This document shows positions 58,428 to 64,000 of a DNA stretch of 64,000 bases, piece by piece. Under the pieces are notes generated by a model. It saw only the letters and a program-made list of their open reading frames with translations, did no database searches and was not told the origin of the DNA. Within the stretch, counting starts at the first letter, position 1. Each line of letters starts with the position of its first letter. Position numbers and translations under genes: made by a program. Location: contig NC_087076.1 of the NCBI RefSeq assembly GCF_026151205.1, positions 22,252,828-22,316,827 of the forward strand, read 5' to 3'. This DNA is from Bolinopsis microptera (taxonomy: Eukaryota; Ctenophora; Tentaculata; Lobata; Bolinopsidae).

Positions 58428-59086
58428 AAGTCTATACTATTTTTCAGCGTCCTCAGTAGCAGATACCTTAATTAAAAGTCTGTATTGCTTTTCCGCGTCC
58501 TCAGTAGCAGCTACCTTAATTAAAAGTCTATACTGTTTTTCAGCGTCCTCAGTAGCAGCTACCTTAATTGAAAGTCTATACTGTTTTTCAGCGTCCTCAG
58601 TAGCAGCTACCTTAATTGAAAGTCTATACTGTTTTTCAGCGTCCTCAGTAGCAGCTACCTTAATTAAAAGTCTACACTGTTTTTCAGCGTCCTCAGTAGT
58701 AGCTACCTTAATTGAAAGTCTATACTGTTTTTCAGCGTCCTCAGTAGCAGCTACCTTAATTGAAAGTCTATACTGTTTTTCAGCGTCCTCAGTAGCAGCT
58801 ACCTTGATTGAAAGTCTATACTGTTTTTCAGCGTCCTCAGTAGCAGCTACCTTAATTAAAAGTCTATACTGTTTTTCAGCGTCCTCAGTAGCAGCTACTT
58901 TAATTAAAAGTCTATACTGTTTTTCAGCGTCCTCAGTAGCAGCTACCTTAATTAAAAGTCTATACTGTTTTTCAGCGTCCTCAGCAGCAGCTACCTTAAT
59001 TAAAAGTCTATACTGTTTTTCAGCGTCCTCAGCAGCAGCTACCTTAATTAAAAGTCTATACTGTTTTTCAGCGTCCTCAGTAGCAG
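58428..59086 (+). repeat. 48-bp minisatellite, left block
   Basis: About fourteen units of AGTCTATACTGTTTTTCAGC-GTCCTCAGTAGCAGCTACCT-TAATTAAA. The unit is a multiple of three and stop-free, so both strands stay open (SLYCFSASSVAATLIK on plus, VAATEDAEKQYRLSIK on minus). It continues at 63338 after the LTR element. Confidence 0.97.
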
Positions 59087-60160
59087 TGTACGCTGTTTAA
59101 TATCCGTCCTGATTCGAGCATTTCTTTAAGTCCAAATAACACATTTTAATATGATCGTAAATTATTGTAAAGACCTTGAAACTTACAGCCCATTTACTAC
59201 GGAACCTCCCACGGATTCTGTACCCTTATTTTAAGCTGTTTAGATTTAAGTTCTTGATATTCCGAGCATTCCAAGTGGTTAGTTTTGAATGGTCTTGACT
59301 AGTATTTTGATTGAGCCAGTCGGCTCATCTCCAGGTTTCATGATAAGGTGATAATTAACAAAGTTTTAGAATTATTTACAGGTTAATGATCCAAGCCTGC
59401 AGGAATTTAAATCAGACTTTCACGTGCGCTTATTTTAGAATTTTTAAAGTAATAAGATCGTGTGAAGAAATATGTTACTGTGGAGATTCGCACGGAGACA
59501 AGTTTATGCTGTTCGAGTTTTGTGTATTTGCAACGTGATTTATAAGACGAGTTTTCCCTTTGAAAGATAAGGAGGTTATCCCTTTGAAAGAGAAGGACGT
59601 AAGAATGTTTTGCAATATTGTTTTAGTAGCAACGAGATTTACGAAGACAATTATAACACTTTTAAGAACGAGATCAGAGAAATTGATTTGAATTTTGCAC
59701 GGAATTCAGAGACATTGATAATGATATTGTTACGATTCAGACACGTGAATGACGTCATGAATGCGATAAGGAATTATTTATAAGGTCGTATTTTTATCCA
59801 ATAAGTGGCTTTGGGCTCTTAACTTTTAGGCTTCAGACCCTTAGGTCTTAGGGCTTGGTTATAGGTTCTTGTCTTTTGAGCTCTGGGTTCTTGTTTCTTG
59901 GGCCTTGACTCTTAAGTCCCAATGTTTGACGTTTTTAAGTTTGTAAGTTCCAGTACTGAGGGTACAGAATCCTATACTGTGACTCATTTTGTGACAAGTA
60001 GTATTTATACTTTACTCCACTTCGCTTTACATTAGTTTACGAACTTGTCTCAATTGTCCCCCCCTCTATCTCGAAAATAAAGAAAAGCTAAAGACACCTC
60101 TGACCTCGCCTAAAACTCTCAACTTTAACTCCTTCTACCAAATTACCCCCTAAGCGCACA
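59087..60160 (+). repeat. 5' LTR
   Basis: Starts TGTACGCTGTTTAATATCCG and ends CCCCCTAAGCGCACA. TTATTTATAAGG near 59773 could be the U3 TATA box and AATAAA at 60076-60081 the R/U5 polyadenylation signal. Confidence 0.95.
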
Positions 60161-62263
60161 ATTTGGTGGAGAACCCGGGCACTGAGTTGTACGCTGCAGT
60201 CTATTGGAACTCAGCCAACCGATCCCAAACGAGGTTATAATTTACTACATTAGTCATGGGAGATCCACTTGCTACATTAGAGTTGAAGACGACTTGGTCC
60301 TAATGTGGAAACTTCTTAGCCTCTCCATTACAGATTTCACAAAATTCAAGAATTGACACAGTCCTGGAACCCTTGAACCCTCGAAGATCTTCAAAGTCCT
60401 AGCCTCTTGGACCTACCTGGTACAACACCTGGAAACGAATAAGCAGACTGTGTGCCATTTTGACACAATAAAGCTTATCCATACAAATTAACGCAAAGCT
60501 GAAACTCCTAGTCAACACTAGATAACAATACCTTACAAGCACAACCCGATGAAACTAACATGCCTAAGTTGATGAAGCTAAGTTAGGATCCACATCTAAC
60601 ATTCTAACCAATTAGTTTCGTCCACCTGAAGGATTATGACTTTTACTTACAGAAATGTCAAGGACTGATATCTTATGGTGATAAAATCAACAAATGTGAT
60701 TGTTCATCTGGTCGGGTCCCAGCTAAGAGTAGTGGTTCATTGCAAGGAGTTGCTGCTTTTGCTGATGAACCCGCAGCAAATACTCTAGCTGTGATCTACC
60801 TCCCAGAGACCCCATTCTAGCATCACGATGACCCTTGTCAGTTGTTACGTTGATCGCTACTTGCTAGCTTTAGTTGATAATAAGCGAAGTATAGACTTGT
60901 CGATCCGAGCACTCTAGAGATATCAATTAGAAGAACCTTGATATGCAAAGGAACCGGCAATGCTACTGAAAAGATCACCAATGACGATGAGAACCACAAG
61001 ATATCTGATCCGATGGACGAAAGTGAAAGGACGAAACTGATGTTCGGCACTGTTATGGAAATGGAAGCACCAACCAGCGAACCCATGAATGAAAACAATG
61101 CCCCGGACCGCTCAGAGACTGAACAAACTAGGTACAACCCCAGACCAAAAAGGATATTTTTCGCTCTTCAAAGGTTAGCCCAAGCTTTAATTTGCATTGT
61201 TCGCTCCATCGTTTCTCAAGTCTACTCTGGCCAAAACTGGTCCTGTCTCCCTTTCCACATGAAATTTTGAAAGATTCTGAAAGACACTGAAAGACACCGA
61301 AAGTTACTGAAAGACACTTATTACGACGGAAAGAACTATGAATGCCTATCTGGCTGGTTAACTCTACCAAGTAGTGATTCATTGACGAGGAGTTGCTACC
61401 ATTAGTTGATGAGTCCATGTAGTAAATACTTGGAAGATTTGATCTACCTGTTGGTATAAGTAGTTTTGCAACGGCTGAAACTTTTAACTGTTTCGAACTT
61501 GATGACAAAGGTTGCACTTGATACCCATAAATAGTTAGACATTCCGATTGAAATGCTGATTTGACAGTAAGAAAACAGGTCTAATGAATGTTGCTGAGTG
61601 CAAAAGTTCAAGCCGAAGCTGACATTAAATCACTCCTGAAAGAACCTCCAGCCCACTCTTCAGTTCGACAACAGAGGATAACTCACTGGTCGAACATGGA
61701 CATGATCCAAAAGAATTGATGTAATTTTGCAAATTATGATAGTTGCAGAATCACAATTTATGTAACAGGAACCTTACAGAAGGTATAACGATACCACTCT
61801 GGAAACTACCCTCTCACTACTTCTTCTTCACTCTATAACAACCCCCAGCAAGTTTTAGACAAGCTGTTCCTCGAAAAAAGTCACGGAAAAGACATCGGAC
61901 AAGCTTGGAAGATTAAAACAAAGCTAACGAATAACTCTGCAGATTTCAGCCGCGAATTAAAGACACAGTATTTGATATATGAACTTGAAGCTCACTGCCT
62001 AATGCAGTTATGAATAAACATTGCCTCCTTAACTAAATAGATATTACATTGTAACTTTTCGTGATTATAAACCCGATAAATATGACATGTTATAATTATA
62101 TTATCATCGATGATCGTAAGCCTTTAATAACGCAGCATGTGATTTAGACTTTAAGGATTCATAGAAACACTGCATGTAATATGATATGAGATCTGTTAGC
62201 TGTATCTTAACTGAAAGACTGTACAGAGAGAATCAATCTTAGCATTTTTTAAGAGGGAAGTGT
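60161..62263 (+). other. LTR element internal region
   Basis: Begins with the primer-binding-site-like sequence. Short ORFs on both strands (60938-61270 plus, 61128-61517 minus) have no recognised domain. It is a deletion derivative or a TRIM/LARD-type element. Confidence 0.7.
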
Positions 62264-63337
62264 TGTACGCTGTTTAATATCCGTCCTGATTCGAGCATTT
62301 CTTTAAGTCCAAATAACACATTTTAATATGATCGTAAATTATTGTAAAGACCTTGAAACTTACAGCCCATTTACTACGGAACCTCCCACGGATTCTGTAC
62401 CCTTATTTTAAGCTGTTTAGATTTAAGTTCTTGATATTCCGAGCATTCCAAGTGGTTAGTTTTGAATGGTCTTGACTAGTATTTTGATTGAGCCAGTCGG
62501 CTCATCTCCAGGTTTCATGATAAGGTGATAATTAACAAAGTTTTAGAATTATTTACAGGTTAATGATCCAAGCCTGCAGGAATTTAAATCAGACTTTCAC
62601 GTGCGCTTATTTTAGAATTTTTAAAGTAATAAGATCGTGTGAAGAAATATGTTACTGTGGAGATTCGCACGGAGACAAGTTTATGCTGTTCGAGTTTTGT
62701 GTATTTGCAACGTGATTTATAAGACGAGTTTTCCCTTTGAAAGATAAGGAGGTTATCCCTTTGAAAGAGAAGGACGTAAGAATGTTTTGCAATATTGTTT
62801 TAGTAGCAACGAGATTTACGAAGACAATTATAACACTTTTAAGAACGAGATCAGAGAAATTGATTTGAATTTTGCACGGAATTCAGAGACATTGATAATG
62901 ATATTGTTACGATTCAGACACGTGAATGACGTCATGAATGCGATAAGGAATTATTTATAAGGTCGTATTTTTATCCAATAAGTGGCTTTGGGCTCTTAAC
63001 TTTTAGGCTTCAGACCCTTAGGTCTTAGGGCTTGGTTATAGGTTCTTGTCTTTTGAGCTCTGGGTTCTTGTTTCTTGGGCCTTGACTCTTAAGTCCCAAT
63101 GTTTGACGTTTTTAAGTTTGTAAGTTCCAGTACTGAGGGTACAGAATCCTATACTGTGACTCATTTTGTGACAAGTAGTATTTATACTTTACTCCACTTC
63201 GCTTTACATTAGTTTACGAACTTGTCTCAATTGTCCCCCCCTCTATCTCGAAAATAAAGAAAAGCTAAAGACACCTCTGACCTCGCCTAAAACTCTCAAC
63301 TTTAACTCCTTCTACCAAATTACCCCCTAAGCGCACA
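62264..63337 (+). repeat. 3' LTR
   Basis: Same length as the 5' LTR, at a constant offset of 3,177 bases; I saw no difference on line-by-line reading. AATAAA is at 63253-63258. Confidence 0.95.
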
Positions 63338-64000
63338 GCAGCTACCTTAATTAAAAGTCTATACTGTTTTTCAGCGTCCTCAGTATCAGCTACCTTAATT
63401 AAAAGTCTATACTGTTTTTCAGCGTCCTCAGTAGCAGCTACCTTAATTAAAAGTCTATACTGTTTTTCAGCGTCCTCAGTAGCAGCTACCTTAATTAAAA
63501 GTCTACACTGTTTTTCAGCGTCCTCAGTAGCAGCTACCTTAATTAAAAGTCTATACTGTTTTTCAGCGTCCTCAGTAGCAGCTACCTTAATTGAAAGTCT
63601 ATACTGTTTTTCAGCGTCCTCAGTAGCAGCTACCTTAATTGAAAGTCTATACTGTTTTTCAGCGTCCTTAGTAGCAGCTACCTTAATTGAAAGTCTATAC
63701 TGTTTTTCAGCGTCCTCAGTAGCAGCTACCTTGATTGAAAGTCTATACTGTTTTTCAGCGTCCTCAGCAGCAGCTACCATAATTAAAAGTCTATACTGTT
63801 TTTCAGCGTCCTCAGCAGCAGCTACCTTAATTAAAAGTCTATACTGTTTTTCAGCGTCCTCAGTAGCAGCTACCTTAATTAAAAGTCTATACTGTTTTTC
63901 AGCGTCCTCAGTAGCAGCTACCTTAATTAAAAGTCTATACTGTTTTTCAGCGTCCTCAGTAGCAGCTACCTTAATTGAAATACTATACTGTTTTTCAGCG
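63338..64000 (+). repeat. 48-bp minisatellite, right block
   Basis: Same unit as 58428-59086, about fourteen copies, running off the window end. It begins exactly at the target duplication GCAG of the LTR element, so the two blocks were one array. Confidence 0.97.

Larger units (their letters stand above)
59087..63337 (+). mobile_element. Young non-autonomous LTR retrotransposon
   Basis: Two direct LTRs of 1,074 bp (59087-60160 and 62264-63337) with TG...CA ends, 4-bp target duplication GCAG (59083-59086 and 63338-63341), a primer-binding-site-like TGGTGGAGAACCCGGGCA at 60164, and a purine tract AAGAGGGAAG at 62251-62260. The internal 2.1 kb have no reverse transcriptase, protease or integrase that I can read. 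The only ORF of note (60938-61270) has TRYNPRPKRIF, which might be a leftover of a pol or env end. The element must have been mobilised by another copy. It is inserted inside the 48-bp minisatellite. Confidence 0.95.

Noticed and set aside
60938-61517. Gag or Pol gene in the LTR element
   Set aside because: The ORFs are short, overlap on opposite strands and show no zinc knuckle, protease, polymerase or integrase motif.

Overview
The window looks like animal nuclear DNA, probably from a non-vertebrate metazoan. Its genes are split by GT-AG introns whose phases match exon to exon. Coding exons are small islands in AT-rich DNA crowded with transposable elements and minisatellites. An LDL-A-repeat rhodopsin-type receptor, a GPS-like exon, Penelope-like, CR1/L2-like, pogo-like and LTR elements, and protein families I associate with cnidarians, sponges and lancelets all point the same way. 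I cannot name the species.

Layout. 0.8-5.6 kb: two long intronless ORFs that read as one frameshifted element-type protein family, with a duplicated N-terminal cysteine module. 6.7-7.0 kb: a poly-G-ended MITE. 7.6-8.0 kb: a GPS-like exon and a possible first membrane-helix exon. 10.5-14.5 kb: a four-exon gene whose first exon carries a Lingerer/UBAP2-like motif and whose last exon reads into an AlkB-type dioxygenase; an SGNH hydrolase ORF follows at 15.3-16.1 kb. 16.5-17.0 kb: a TTAA-flanked MITE. 21.6-22.9 kb: a perfect 114-bp palindrome beside an intronless zinc-knuckle/helix-turn-helix gene. 23-28 kb: minisatellites around a decayed LINE. 31.5-39.6 kb: a two-exon LDL-A/7TM receptor gene with an in-frame TGA between TM5 and TM6; its intron holds a pogo-like copy, a 53-bp array and a dead antisense LINE. 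40-45.5 kb: a graveyard of LINE and Penelope fragments with a nested TIR element. 46.8-54.0 kb: the last five exons of a multi-pass transporter-like gene, with a 3.7-kb 81-bp minisatellite in one intron. 54.6-55.8 kb (minus): a retroelement C-terminus with a PD-(D/E)XK motif. 57.4 kb: a probable first exon of another membrane protein. 58.4 kb to the end: a 48-bp minisatellite split by a young LTR retrotransposon whose two 1,074-bp LTRs look identical.

The host genes do not form a pathway. The recurring theme is repeat invasion of introns. In two places (the 81-bp array and the AlkB exon) repeat or element DNA stays in the reading frame of a host gene. Coordinates of exons come from reading splice sites and phase by eye; no alignment or database search was done.
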